NCBI GenBank assembly: GCA_002506755.1
Contig: DAYD01000020.1
Coordinates: forward strand, 1 to 49,150
DNA: 49,150 nucleotides
Origin: Euryarchaeota archaeon UBA462
Lineage (GTDB): Archaea > Thermoplasmatota > Poseidoniia > Poseidoniales > Thalassarchaeaceae
Direction of reading: 5' to 3'
Below the pieces are notes generated by a model. The model saw only the letters and a program-made list of their open reading frames with translations. It ran no database searches and was not told where the DNA came from. The number at the start of each line of letters is the position of its first letter. The first letter of the stretch is position 1. The position numbers and the translations under genes are program-made. This document shows positions 8,144 to 18,300 of the stretch, piece by piece.

Positions 8144-9361
8144 TCAAATATCGGAGTTTTTTCTCTTAGAAATAAATGATTCCATTCTATTGAAAGACTC
8201 TTCCAGAGTCAAAAGGTCAGGTAAACATACCATTCTGAAGTGCCCCTTCCCAAATTGAGGGGAAAAACCCGAGCCGTGAACAACGAGCACGTGGAATTCG
8301 TGCAATAGGTCTAGGACCCATTCTTTGTCTGAGGATAACAGGTCATCTGCAATCCTTACAAAAAGGTAAAACCCGCCTCCTGGAATCTGACATTCAAGTC
8401 CATCAATCTGATTTATCCTTTGGATACAATAATCAAGCCTATTTTTTACTAAACTACGATGTCCTTCTAGCCAATCATGTTCATCGGTTATTCCTGCTAA
8501 GTACCCGTATTGTGCTGGTGTTGAAGCGCACAACCTGCTTCGGAGAAGTCTTTCAACCCCATCTCTGACCATCGATAGTCTATCCTCTGGATCGTGCCAA
8601 GCCATATACCCAATCCTCCATCCCGGTGCAAAGTATACCTTGGAAACACCGTTCAGAACTATTACAGGTGTCCCATTGGATCTCGATGCTGCCGAGCACA
8701 TTTGTCCTGAGAAATCCAATGCATCGTATATTTCATCGGAAATTATTGTGCACAGGGGATATTTCTCTGCTATTCTAAATATGGCATCTATCTCGGAAGG
8801 AGTTGCTACATTACCAGTAGGATTATTGGGATTAATTAGAACTAAGAGCCTGACGTTTTCATCCATTTTTGATTCGATGTCGTTGAAGTCAATTCGCCAG
8901 TGGTCATTTTCATCGAGGCGGTACTCGACCGTGGTGGCCCCATACATCTGGGGATACGCCATATATGGCGGATAATGGGGCCCTGGAGCCAAAACCTTGT
9001 TTCCTTTCTCTAAGAACGCAGCGAAGATAATTTGGAGTGCTTCGGTGACTCCATGGGTGACGTATACATTGTCCTTCTTGCAGGCCCATCCTTTGTTGGA
9101 TTCGGCATTTGCTATCGCTTGACGCAAATCGGGCAAACCATAAGATGGACCGTATCCATTGTCTTGGGAGTCAAGAGCATGCTTGTAGGCGGATATCATG
9201 TGTTCCGGGGTTGGCAGTCCATCATATGCTAGAGGATCTCCTATGTTTAGTCGAATAATCTCGTGCCCATTCTTCTCCAATTCTGTTGCTGGTACAACTA
9301 CGTCCCTGATTGCATATTCAATTGCAGCGGCTCGTCTTGATACTTCTATTCGCTCCGACAT
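8144..9361 (-). CDS. Class I/II PLP-dependent aminotransferase (alanine/aspartate type)
   Basis: A cytoplasmic fold-type I aminotransferase of 405 aa. Seen: LNIGDPLAYDGLPTPEHM near the start, the substrate loop NGYGPSYGLPDLRQAI, NPNNPTGN, the cofactor Asp/Tyr segment ISDEIYDAL, the Schiff-base lysine in SKVYFAPGWRIGYM and a C-terminal phosphate/carboxylate Arg region (GHFRMVCLP). The whole resembles the AlaA-like alanine aminotransferase group, but substrate cannot be fixed from sequence. I chose ATG at 9361, which lies 4 bases after the alaS stop; an in-frame TTG at 9376 would give an unlikely extension. Lying directly behind alaS, it fits a role in alanine supply, which is an inference. Confidence 0.9.
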   Translation of the reverse strand: MSERIEVSRRAAAIEYAIRDVVVPATELEKNGHEIIRLNIGDPLAYDGLPTPEHMISAYKHALDSQDNGYGPSYGLPDLRQAIANAESNKGWACKKDNVYVTHGVTEALQIIFAAFLEKGNKVLAPGPHYPPYMAYPQMYGATTVEYRLDENDHWRIDFNDIESKMDENVRLLVLINPNNPTGNVATPSEIDAIFRIAEKYPLCTIISDEIYDALDFSGQMCSAASRSNGTPVIVLNGVSKVYFAPGWRIGYMAWHDPEDRLSMVRDGVERLLRSRLCASTPAQYGYLAGITDEHDWLEGHRSLVKNRLDYCIQRINQIDGLECQIPGGGFYLFVRIADDLLSSDKEWVLDLLHEFHVLVVHGSGFSPQFGKGHFRMVCLPDLLTLEESFNRMESFISKRKNSDI

Positions 9362-9365
9362 TAAA

Positions 9366-12272
9366 TCACAACCCAAGAAGAGTACGAGCTTCTGCTAATG
9401 CCGCTGGTATGCCATCAGGCTTCGATCCGCCCCCTTGTGCCATAGTGGGGCCACCGCCTCCCCCGCCATCGATATGAGTTGAAATTTTATTGAGTATTTC
9501 CAATGCATTGTGATTTCGAGCAGCCTCGGAGTCCTCGGTACACGCAACAATCAGCTTACCTCCGCCATCCTTAGTTCCCAGAATCGCTAGTGTTGGGACT
9601 GATTTATCCCTAGTCAGCTCACTGAGCATGGACATCATTGCCTTCATATCTCCGGATATTTCCATTATTGCATATCTAATTCCGTTTACTACTACCGCAC
9701 CATCGCCCCCTCCGGTGGTTCGCAATCTGATGATTTCAGCTTCAAGGGATTCTATCTTTTTCTGTTGTGACTTCCACTCTTGGAAGAATCGGCTAACTGC
9801 AGCTGGGAGGTCATCTGTAGAGACGCCAAGTATCTCGCTTGACTCATTTAGAATCCGTTCTCGGTTTCGGGCATGCTCCCTTGATGTCTCGCCTGCCACG
9901 ATTTGCAGACGCTCCACCCCGTCTTGGACTTGACTGGTGCGGATTATGCGTAACTCTCCGATTTCTCCAGTTTGGTCGTGATGCGTGCCCCCGCAGGCTT
10001 GGACATCGTGATCGCCGATTTTTACCACTCTTATTTCACTGAATTTGGGAGGTCCACCTTGGTAAAGCTCGAACCCATAGGTCAAATCAGCTTCCGACCT
10101 TGGTAAGAGTGTCTTCTCAATCGTTTTGTTAGAATTTATTATTGAATTTGCATGGTCTTCGATCGAGTCCATTTCATCTCGACTAATTCTTGAGTGGTGT
10201 GTCAAATCAATTCTTGCATATCTTGCCCCTTTACTGGAGCCAGCTTGCCAAATGTGGGGGCCAAGAAGTTTTCTTGCACTGCCACCCACTATGTGAATTG
10301 CAGTATGGTGATCCATGAGTTGTTTTCTTCTATTCCAGTCTACCTCTCCTTTGAGGTTTTTCTCAGCTACAGGGCCGTCGGTAAGATGTATTATTACCCC
10401 ATCCTCAATTTTTGTATCAACAACCTTTACCCCTCCAATAGATCCTTGGTCGCCCATTTGCCCGCCACCTTCTGGATAGAACAACGTACGATCTGAAATA
10501 ACAAAATGAGATGGTGTCTGAGTGACCTCTGGGGAGAGTCTAATTTCTTCGAGCTGAGAGGTTGAGAGTTTGCCACAAAGGATTAGCTTAGCTTCAAAAT
10601 TGGTTCTACGCGTATCATCATAATAGTCCTTAATCGTTGGAGAAATGCCTTGGGTCGGGAAAATCGTTTTTTTGGTCTTGGCCTTAGATTCCAATTTTGT
10701 TCTTTCAGCATTTCGTGAAGCCATATCAGCAGCGAAGCCTACCCTAACGGACAAGTCTTCCCATCCTGCTGCTTTAGCTATTGAGACTACCATCTCCGGG
10801 TTCAATCCCCTCTCCTCGGAGAGCCTGAATAAGGCCTCATCCGGTACTTCGATAGAATCCATTGGCAAGTTCTTGAGAGCAGTACGTACTGCTGACTCTC
10901 CCTTTCTGAGCATCTCGTAGTAGCGTGTTTCCTCAAGTGAAAGGATGGATAGGACCTCTTCTCTGTCTTGAACAAAGGTAGAGAAATCCATGTTCGTATC
11001 CATATGGTGGTTCCCTAGGTCAGCAAGAGAGAGATCTATGCTTAGTTCATCCTTCATTTTACATACTCTTCTGGAAAGCATTCTCACAAGATAACCTGCC
11101 TTTGAGTTGCTTGGAACTAAACCGTCTCCCAGCATATTGCAAATCGCGTGCATATGGTCAGGAATAGCATATATGGAAGATAGTGGCTCTGTAAATCGCT
11201 TCAGCTCCGGAACCGAGATTTCAAGGCCAGTTTCTCCTATTCGCTCAGATAGTTTAGCATAAAGTGAATCAACATCCGTTCCTACGTCAATATTCAGAAT
11301 ACCCGCCAATCTTGAGAGCTCTGCCAGAAGGGCATCAACATCTACACTTAGGCCTAGTTCGGATAATATTTGGTCGAATCCAGAAGCCTTCTTTAGCCAG
11401 TCAATTGATTCGGGATAAATTGCCTCGTATATGGTAGGAGTTCCTGCAGCAGCCCAACAAAATCTCTCAAGCCCATACCCAGTATCTATGATTTGCAAAT
11501 CCATTTCCCTGTAATTTATCCCTTTGATTGTGATGTCTCCCTCATCATGCTCTTCGAGATTCATAAATACCAATGTGGCTAGTTCTAAGCCGCCCACAAT
11601 CACCTCTAGGGCTGGACCAGCATTCCCCCCGCCTGACCAAGGGTTCTCCACATAGGTCAGGTCCAAGGGGTCAATCCCGAAAGAGACGGTGAGCATCTCA
11701 TCACAGTACCGAACGCACTGGTCAATCCAATATACGACATCGTTTTCTTTGGGCCTATTGAAAGCATGATGAGCCATCATTTCGAAAGTAGAGAGATGTC
11801 TGCCGGACCTTCCTACTGCGGCAACATCAGTAAGCCTGATGCAGGGTTGACTTATCCCCAATGGATTAGCAGGGGGAGGGACCAGACCACCAGTCACGTG
11901 AGGCTGGAAATCAGCAATGCTAGCGATAGTAAGGTGGATATCGTCTCTCCACCTAGCGACTATGGGGTATGGGTCTATTCTGATGTGCCCTTTGTCCTCA
12001 AAAAAAGTCAAAAATACCTCCCTCATTGAGTCTTTTAGATCCTTGCCAGTATTTTCAAATCCCTCAATTATTGGATTTCCAATGAATGTGTAGGGATCCT
12101 CGTTAGTGTCCCCACAGGTGTCTCTTGAGATATCCCGGGTCCAGAATCTAGCACCAGTCACTCTGCAAATCTTGAGAATATGTCCGGATTCTTCCCAGAA
12201 GGGTATGTCGATCTCTCCGAATCCCACAAAACCCCTCGAACCCCTCCATCTAATGACTGGTCTTGAAGTCAA
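9366..12272 (-). CDS. alaS: Alanyl-tRNA synthetase, archaeal type
   Basis: Charges tRNA-Ala and clears mischarged Ser/Gly. At 968 aa it is a little longer than most archaeal AlaRS. It has the archaeal N-terminal signature TGARFWTRD...CGDTNEDPYTFIG, then the class II catalytic core, the editing/zinc site HTAIH (about residue 650) with CGGTH (about 760), and the C-terminal DHHA1 Gly-rich tail GGGGGGPTMAQGGG. The first usable start is TTG at 12272. The frame stays open further upstream to about 12413 without ATG or GTG. The gene is divergent from rtcB with a 53-base gap, and the aminotransferase gene follows 4 bases after its stop, so they probably form an operon. Confidence 0.95.
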   Translation of the reverse strand: MTSRPVIRWRGSRGFVGFGEIDIPFWEESGHILKICRVTGARFWTRDISRDTCGDTNEDPYTFIGNPIIEGFENTGKDLKDSMREVFLTFFEDKGHIRIDPYPIVARWRDDIHLTIASIADFQPHVTGGLVPPPANPLGISQPCIRLTDVAAVGRSGRHLSTFEMMAHHAFNRPKENDVVYWIDQCVRYCDEMLTVSFGIDPLDLTYVENPWSGGGNAGPALEVIVGGLELATLVFMNLEEHDEGDITIKGINYREMDLQIIDTGYGLERFCWAAAGTPTIYEAIYPESIDWLKKASGFDQILSELGLSVDVDALLAELSRLAGILNIDVGTDVDSLYAKLSERIGETGLEISVPELKRFTEPLSSIYAIPDHMHAICNMLGDGLVPSNSKAGYLVRMLSRRVCKMKDELSIDLSLADLGNHHMDTNMDFSTFVQDREEVLSILSLEETRYYEMLRKGESAVRTALKNLPMDSIEVPDEALFRLSEERGLNPEMVVSIAKAAGWEDLSVRVGFAADMASRNAERTKLESKAKTKKTIFPTQGISPTIKDYYDDTRRTNFEAKLILCGKLSTSQLEEIRLSPEVTQTPSHFVISDRTLFYPEGGGQMGDQGSIGGVKVVDTKIEDGVIIHLTDGPVAEKNLKGEVDWNRRKQLMDHHTAIHIVGGSARKLLGPHIWQAGSSKGARYARIDLTHHSRISRDEMDSIEDHANSIINSNKTIEKTLLPRSEADLTYGFELYQGGPPKFSEIRVVKIGDHDVQACGGTHHDQTGEIGELRIIRTSQVQDGVERLQIVAGETSREHARNRERILNESSEILGVSTDDLPAAVSRFFQEWKSQQKKIESLEAEIIRLRTTGGGDGAVVVNGIRYAIMEISGDMKAMMSMLSELTRDKSVPTLAILGTKDGGGKLIVACTEDSEAARNHNALEILNKISTHIDGGGGGGPTMAQGGGSKPDGIPAALAEARTLLGL

Positions 12273-12325
12273 TGCGGGAAAATCTCCCGGTGCGTTGAAA
12301 GCAGGACCTTTCTCATTGGCCCAAT

Positions 12326-13813
12326 ATGGAGGGGTGGAGGCAGTTTCTTGAGCCGGAAGGAGATTCTCGGATGAGAATAAAAAAGCGGGGGCAAATGCTC
12401 GTTGATGCGGTTGTTATTGGCGACAGTAAACACGTTAGCGATTGCGATGAGAAGTCCTTGGAGCAATTGACGAACAGTGCAGCCTTGCCAGGGGCTGTCG
12501 GAGAAGCATGGGGGATGGCTGACTTCCACCGCGGTTATGGTTTTCCGATAGGGGGAGTCGTTGCCACGGACATCGAAAACGGAGGGGTTATTTCGCCGGG
12601 TGGTGTGGGCTTCGACATAAACTGCGGAGTTCGTCTTTGCTCGATCGACCTTGGTTTAGAAGATCTAGCACCTCTGACTAGAAAGAAATCTGGTAGTGGG
12701 AGCAAAGAGTTTGGAAATCGGCTAAAGGCGAGAATTCCCTCTGGAGATAGGGGTAAGAGCGGAAGAATGCTTACAGAAAAGGAGCTAGACCAGATACTTT
12801 CGGAGGGAGCCAAAGCAGCTACTGAAATCGGCATAGGTTACGACGAGGATCTGTCGAGGATGGAGATGAAAGGTTGTCTGGAAGGTGACCCAGATAGCGT
12901 CTCTGAGATTGCAAAAAGAAGAGGATTGGGGGCATTAGGATCAATTGGAAGGGGGAACCACTTTCTTGAGATCCAGGTAATAGACGAGATTTTTGATGAG
13001 CACGCAGCAAGGTGTTTCGGCCTTAACAAGGGGAGGCTTTCAGCTATGATTCACACTGGCTCAAGAGGTCTGGGTTACCAAGTCTGCTCTGAACACGTCA
13101 AAAAATTAGAGGGGAAATTCAAACGGACTGATGGAATTTGGAGATCTGAAGAATTCGGAGTTTCGATCCCTGACATACATCTCGCGTCTGCCCCGTTCCA
13201 TTCTGATGAAGGTCAATCGTACTTCCGAGCAATGAGCTCTGCGGCGAACTATGCATTTGCCAACAGAAGTAGTGCGACCCATCAGCTTAGATCTGCTCTA
13301 AAGGATCACATGAGGTCGGAAGTAAACGTAGAGGTTGTATATGACGTATGCCACAACATAGCTAGAGTTGAGGGTCACGAGATCCATGGAGTCTCCTGTA
13401 ACTGTGTCGTACATAGAAAGGGGGCCACAAGGGCCTTTGGAGGGGACAGTTTGGAGATTAGGGGCGGGTTTTCCGGGGTTGGACAACCTGTACTAGTTCC
13501 CGGAGACATGGGGACTTCCTCCTATGTTATGGCTGGGCCAAAAGAAGGGATGAATATGGCGTTTGGATCATCTTGCCATGGAGCAGGAAGAGCACTTTCA
13601 AGGACCCAAGCGAGGGAAGCGATAGATGGGGCATCTGTCAAGAGGGAGCTGGCACAAAGAGGAATCTCAATTTACGAGACTCATGAAAAGTACCTCTCTG
13701 AAGAAGCCCCAGCGGCCTACAAGGATATAGATGAGGTAGTCAGGCTTACCTCTGAATCCGGGCTGGCGAGACCTGTTGCTAGGCTAAAGCCACTTATCGT
13801 AATCAAAGGTTAG
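12326..13813 (+). CDS. rtcB: RtcB RNA ligase (tRNA-splicing ligase)
   Basis: Joins 2',3'-cyclic phosphate (or 3'-phosphate) to 5'-OH RNA ends using GTP and Mn. In archaea it seals tRNA exons after intron removal. The protein has 495 aa with all metal and catalytic landmarks: GFDINCGV with Asp97 and Cys100, GRGNHFLEIQ, HTGSRGLGYQ, CHNIARVEGH and the guanylylated-His motif SSCHGAGRALSR. The usual MPDGHQGYGFPIGG reads MADFHRGYGFPIGG here, a small variation near the active site. The start at 12326 gives a short WxxF-containing N-terminus; ATG at 12371 is the alternative. No archease gene is adjacent. Confidence 0.96.
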   Translation: MEGWRQFLEPEGDSRMRIKKRGQMLVDAVVIGDSKHVSDCDEKSLEQLTNSAALPGAVGEAWGMADFHRGYGFPIGGVVATDIENGGVISPGGVGFDINCGVRLCSIDLGLEDLAPLTRKKSGSGSKEFGNRLKARIPSGDRGKSGRMLTEKELDQILSEGAKAATEIGIGYDEDLSRMEMKGCLEGDPDSVSEIAKRRGLGALGSIGRGNHFLEIQVIDEIFDEHAARCFGLNKGRLSAMIHTGSRGLGYQVCSEHVKKLEGKFKRTDGIWRSEEFGVSIPDIHLASAPFHSDEGQSYFRAMSSAANYAFANRSSATHQLRSALKDHMRSEVNVEVVYDVCHNIARVEGHEIHGVSCNCVVHRKGATRAFGGDSLEIRGGFSGVGQPVLVPGDMGTSSYVMAGPKEGMNMAFGSSCHGAGRALSRTQAREAIDGASVKRELAQRGISIYETHEKYLSEEAPAAYKDIDEVVRLTSESGLARPVARLKPLIVIKG

Positions 13814-13815
13814 AT

Positions 13816-14427
13816 CTACTTTGAAGTGAAAACAAGTTGTATATCGTTCAAATCTTCCATTACGAAATCCTCGTAATTAGTGTTAGAATCTCCATCGACA
13901 GTCATGGTGATATCGAACTCATCCCAGTCCGAAATACCATTCGAGTTTACGTCGAATTTCCTGTCCTCAGTAAGGGATGGCGAGTTAGGTCCTTCCCTTG
14001 CCCAGACCTCGAAAAATGCCCCCAGTGGAACGTTCATCTTGGATGGAGTCTCTATGTGTAATCTCGTTGATTGTCCATTTTCACCAGCGTCATGAACGTG
14101 AATCCACCTCATTCCTTCCCTACAACCGACCTGATCTATTCCTGTGTTAGCTGGAATTGGCATGAATTGCCCGTCAACTGTGATCTTTAGCGATGGATGG
14201 TAGTGTTCGGAAATACCTACATCACTGTGCTCCAATCCACCCAAACACCCATCCGATACATCCCAATCTGGTTCTGGTTCAAAAAAATCGGGACTGTACA
14301 AGGCGACGCCGATGAATGCTACGGTAGAGAAGATTGCGCCTGTCATCATAATTGTCCCACCAGTTCCTAATCCCAGTCCCTCGCCGACTCTGAATAGCCA
14401 CATCTGGTCCTTATTTCCCGCAACCAT
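13816..14427 (-). CDS. Single-pass membrane protein with His-rich extracellular domain and EF-hand-like loops
   Basis: A 203-aa protein. A hydrophobic helix at about residues 22-44 (GTIMMTGAIFSTVAFIGVAL) anchors it, with the rest outside. Residues about 78-135 read HYHPSLKITVDGQFMPIPA...RWIHVHDAGENG...LHIE. This is a pattern I associate with small anchored proteins of marine archaea, where paired His residues could bind a metal; the assignment is from memory of the pattern only. Near the C-terminus are two Ca-loop-like segments, DVNSNGISDWDEF and DGDSNTNYEDF. It is convergent with rtcB (2-base gap) and divergent from the glycosylase gene (11-base gap), so its promoter must lie inside coding sequence. 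Confidence 0.7.
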   Translation of the reverse strand: MVAGNKDQMWLFRVGEGLGLGTGGTIMMTGAIFSTVAFIGVALYSPDFFEPEPDWDVSDGCLGGLEHSDVGISEHYHPSLKITVDGQFMPIPANTGIDQVGCREGMRWIHVHDAGENGQSTRLHIETPSKMNVPLGAFFEVWAREGPNSPSLTEDRKFDVNSNGISDWDEFDITMTVDGDSNTNYEDFVMEDLNDIQLVFTSK

Positions 14428-14438
14428 AGACGCCCGAA

Positions 14439-15104
14439 ATGGGCAGTTCTATTGAACTATGGGGACCGCGGAGCATCGTGGGCAGAGTACTATTGCCGGA
14501 CTACTGGGACGAGGCGAAAGAATTCCTCAAGAAGTCCGATCAAACCCTTTCCAAACTAATAAACGAATACGAGAATCCCAGTTTGACCTCTAGGGGAGAT
14601 GTATTCTACACCCTCATAAGGTCAATTATTGGGCAACAAATTTCGGCCAAGGCTGCAGACTCGATTTGGGCTAGGTTTGAGGAAATGGTTGTAATGATAG
14701 ATCCTGGTTCAATCCTCTCTTGCAGCCATCAACAGCTTAGAGAATGCGGACTCTCAAACAGGAAAGTAGAGTACATACGCGATATATCTGAAAGATGGGA
14801 AGTTGAGTTTAGCTCTACCTCTTGGATAGAAATGGATGATGATGAGGCCATATCAAAACTTACCACTCTTAGAGGCGTAGGTGTTTGGACCTCCGAGATG
14901 ATCTTAATTTTCTCTTTGCTTCGCAAAGATGTATTCCCCCTAGGAGACATTGGAGTAATTAGGGCAGTAGAAAAACTCTACAACGAGGGTATCGAAATGG
15001 ACATAGCCATCATCGAACAAATAGCCGAATCTTGGAGGCCCTACAGGACTGTGGCGACTTGGTACCTCTGGAGATCTATCGACTCCGAGCCTGTAATGTA
15101 TTAA
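14439..15104 (+). CDS. AlkA-like DNA-3-methyladenine glycosylase (HhH-GPD superfamily)
   Basis: Base-excision repair enzyme that removes alkylated purines. The 221-aa protein has the family's IRSIIGQQISAKAADSIW helix at about residues 60-77, the helix-hairpin-helix LRGVGVWTSEM at 144-154 and the catalytic Asp at 170 in FPLGDIGVIRAV. There is no iron-sulfur cluster motif, so it belongs to the AlkA/MAG branch rather than the endonuclease III branch. It lacks the N-terminal domain of E. coli AlkA, as short archaeal and bacterial forms often do. The stop codon directly abuts the stop of a small convergent ORF. Confidence 0.9.
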   Translation: MGSSIELWGPRSIVGRVLLPDYWDEAKEFLKKSDQTLSKLINEYENPSLTSRGDVFYTLIRSIIGQQISAKAADSIWARFEEMVVMIDPGSILSCSHQQLRECGLSNRKVEYIRDISERWEVEFSSTSWIEMDDDEAISKLTTLRGVGVWTSEMILIFSLLRKDVFPLGDIGVIRAVEKLYNEGIEMDIAIIEQIAESWRPYRTVATWYLWRSIDSEPVMY

Positions 15105-15266
15105 TCACATCGAATAGCCCGTTCTTGGGAGGTGCGGTATTGCTTGGGCGGTACCGGATTGTACTCCATCTGCCTCCTCCATGATAATCGTGAGCAATGT
15201 ATTGACTAAAGCCCTTAGCTCATCAACTTCCTGCCTCATCTCTTCCAAACTAGAAGAATCTGACAA
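15105..15266 (-). CDS. Small acidic/coiled-coil ORF (start uncertain)
   Basis: The minus frame ends with TGA at 15107-15105 and codes for a plausible protein. Its middle part SSLEEMRQEVDELRALVN looks like an amphipathic coiled coil, followed by TLLTIIMEEADG and a Pro-containing tail ending in GYSM. The given start is a TTG at 15266 (53 aa). Protein-like sequence (RKRFLRWDALLSDSSS) continues upstream of it to 15302, where a stop lies, and has no ATG, GTG or TTG. The real start is therefore unclear; a lost start codon or non-standard initiation are possible. The function is unknown. Confidence 0.45.
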   Translation of the reverse strand: MSDSSSLEEMRQEVDELRALVNTLLTIIMEEADGVQSGTAQAIPHLPRTGYSM

Positions 15267-15384
15267 CAGCGCATCCCACCTGAGGAATCTCTTCCTCGAT
15301 GCTTAGATTGTGACTTTAGTCTATAAACAAGACAGTCCGATGAAGGGAAAATGTTCTTTTTCTTGATAATTGGAAATAAAGCCG
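15267..15384. other. Gap between the small ORF and the 2420-aa protein gene
   Basis: About 120 bases with the upstream continuation of the small ORF frame (to 15302) and an A/T-rich stretch (15343-15375). No RNA gene, strong hairpin or further gene was seen. Confidence 0.4.
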
Positions 15385-18300
15385 TCAACCTTGATAGTCA
15401 GGATCTGGAACCCACTCGTTAGAATCAGAATCCCACAGCCAACCCGGATGCTCATCTTCTTCGTCTTCATAATCGTCATCATAATACTCTTGTCCGGCTC
15501 CCTTTCTCAAGACGTAAAATGCCCCCCCCATCATCGAGATAACGATGATAGAAGAGCCGATTACCCAGATGGTTATTTGTCCCGAATTGTCATCTTCTCC
15601 GACCGGGGAAACATCGATACCAGAGATCTCAACATTCTTGTAATTACTATTCTCAAAGTCCCCATCCACCACTAGGACGAGGTAAGGCTGCCCCTCTTTC
15701 CAAGTTTGATACTCGAATTCAGCCTTTACACTTGAGCTACCGGGAGGGAGGTATACCTCAATTGGTCCATTTAACAGGGTTGAGATTGATGGTTGCCAAG
15801 TACCATCCAACTTCTGCTCATATAATCCGACGGTAAGTGTTCCACCATCCTTTCCTGGATTTTCCCAATACGAGACTATCTTGAGAGTCTCCCCCACTAG
15901 AGGGTTGCGCGTAGGCTCTACCACCTCCCTTGTGTATTGGCCCTCAAACTCAACTATTCTGAGGGTCGGAGATCTTGGGGTATCGGGACCACCTAGTCCC
16001 GAAACTGTGTTTCCTGCCTTGTCTGTAGATGAAACCCAGAATGCGACCCTGTCTCCCTCCTGTAGATTGAACTCTAATTCGGGAGTGAAATCCAGCATGC
16101 CTTGGTAAACATGCTTCCCATCCTTGCTGGAGAGCCATGGCAGCTCTCCCGATGACTCTGTGCCTACAACATATTCTCCGTTTCTCTGAAACACCCACGA
16201 TACTTGAAGAGGACCATAATTCATCCCAATCTCTTCCAAAATAGTCACCGTAACCATGACTTCATCCATTGTATCAGTCTCAATCACAGTAAGGGAAGAG
16301 TCTGGGTATTCTTCTACATTGAACAGGGCTGTCGGAGATTTCGTGTCGACAGTTGCTGAGGCTTCCGAGTTCTCCACGGAGTGTGACTCTCCAGGTGTAT
16401 TGAACAATGACAGGGTTAAGGCGGTGGTGGGAACTAGGGGTTGAAAGTCAGGAAGTGACATCTCGACGGAAAAATTCCCGTTTTGAGATACTGCTGCGGT
16501 CGATTCGTAAATTCCACTTCCATATACCATTGATATTCTCACCGCGATGCCCTCCTCGGCTTCGATGAGTCTCTCTCCAGATCCTTCATGGTAGATTGAT
16601 CCACTAATGGAGAAAGCATCGCCTTTGCCGAGAAATAGTTCTATGCCCAGAGCGGGAACGATTGGTTCAGTAAGATCCTCAGCGAATATCGGTACTGCGA
16701 TGATTCTGTTGTCTAGCCTCCAGGAAAGAGAGCTGAGTACTTGTGACTCTATCTGCTCGAGGCCATCCTGAACCAGAACTCTTGGCTTGCAGGCAAAGTC
16801 ATCCTCCGTGAAAGGCATGTCCCATGACATCCTAAACCGAACGCTCAATTCCGTTACCGAGTCAGTAATTTTTTGTGTCGAAGACCCCAATGGATCAAGC
16901 ATGCTATTATCAGGGGTGGAAAGAGTTTCAGTGAATGGGTCGTAATGGATTACACCATATTGGCTAGAGTAGCCACAGAGGTATATCGTGATGTTGTCAA
17001 TTGTTCTGAACCCATTCGGCTCGTCTAATCTGACCTTGAATGTGTGGTTCTTGCCAGGGATCAAGAAATAGTCTATACTATCCTGAGTTTTTCTGTCTAA
17101 GGAGAATGTAGACCCTCCTCCTGAACCAGTGCCTAATCCTGCACCAGCAAATTCGACCATTATGTCCTCAGCAACCACAACTGATGCCCATGCGTTCTCC
17201 GCTCCCGAAGAGCCTCCAGATCCTCCGTCTTGGTAGCTAAGTCCTGCCCAGTCAGTACCTTCCAAGTAAAGATGAATCATCTCATTGTCCAACTGAGATA
17301 CGTCGATACCTTGGAACTGAATTTGTTGTTCACCGGTCAGTCCTTGGCTCAAATCTCTTGTCTGGTATTGATATTCATTTTCATCTGCAATGCCATCATC
17401 ATTAGAATCATCGATCCCGGTCCTCCAATATCTGAGAGTTAGTGAATCACCCCTGGCCTCTGACTCGCTTATGGTCACATAAGGGGAGAAAGGAACAGCG
17501 GGGGGAATTACCATGCCGTCAACCGATTGCAGCCCTACTGGAGTCTGGACCTCTATCGGCCCTGCTATCGGTGGGCTTCCATCCACGATTATCTCCACTT
17601 GTGTGGTAATACCAGTAGCATCCTCTGCTCCAATAGCAGAAGGCGGGCCGACACTAAGCATAACTGGAGTGAGGGACAGATGCTCGATTCCAAGCGGGGA
17701 CGACACTACTCCTTGGAATGTCCCTCCTTCACCGGACTGCAGTTGATGAATTGTTCCGGATAAATTCAATCCGACCGAGTAATCATTAGATGAGGGCCTC
17801 TCACCTTCGGAGTCCTGGAATCTTACCGTTCCTGAGACATGTAGATCACCGCCATCTAAAATTGGGAAAGGATAGAACAATGTGTCTTGGGTATTCGAGA
17901 TCAATCTTCCATGATTGTCTCTTACCTCAAAGAAGTCGATTTGAAGATCATTTTCAACGGCATTAACTCCGAAACCACTCTGTGAATTTGCCGGCCAAAT
18001 AGTCTCTCCGAGGGCATCATTCGCCCTTGCCTCCCACAATATGTAATCAGTGTCGTCCCAACCCCAATTAACGTTGAAAACCCAATGTACCTCAATATCT
18101 GCATAACCATCACTATGAGTCGCCCCTGTGACAAAACTGTCAGAATAACTTAGTGGAGCGAGAGAGTTCCCCGATGTTTGGGAAAAGGAAACTGCCTGAG
18201 ATGCTGCACCCCACAGCCCATCTGCACTATTTTGAACTCTGAACTCAATTGAGTTCCCATCTGAGGCGCTTCCAATCAAGGTGATTTCAGCAATTTCCGA

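Noticed and set aside
12269..12529. Minus-strand ORF over the rtcB start
   Set aside because: It lies in a different frame from alaS and opposite to a solid RtcB N-terminus.
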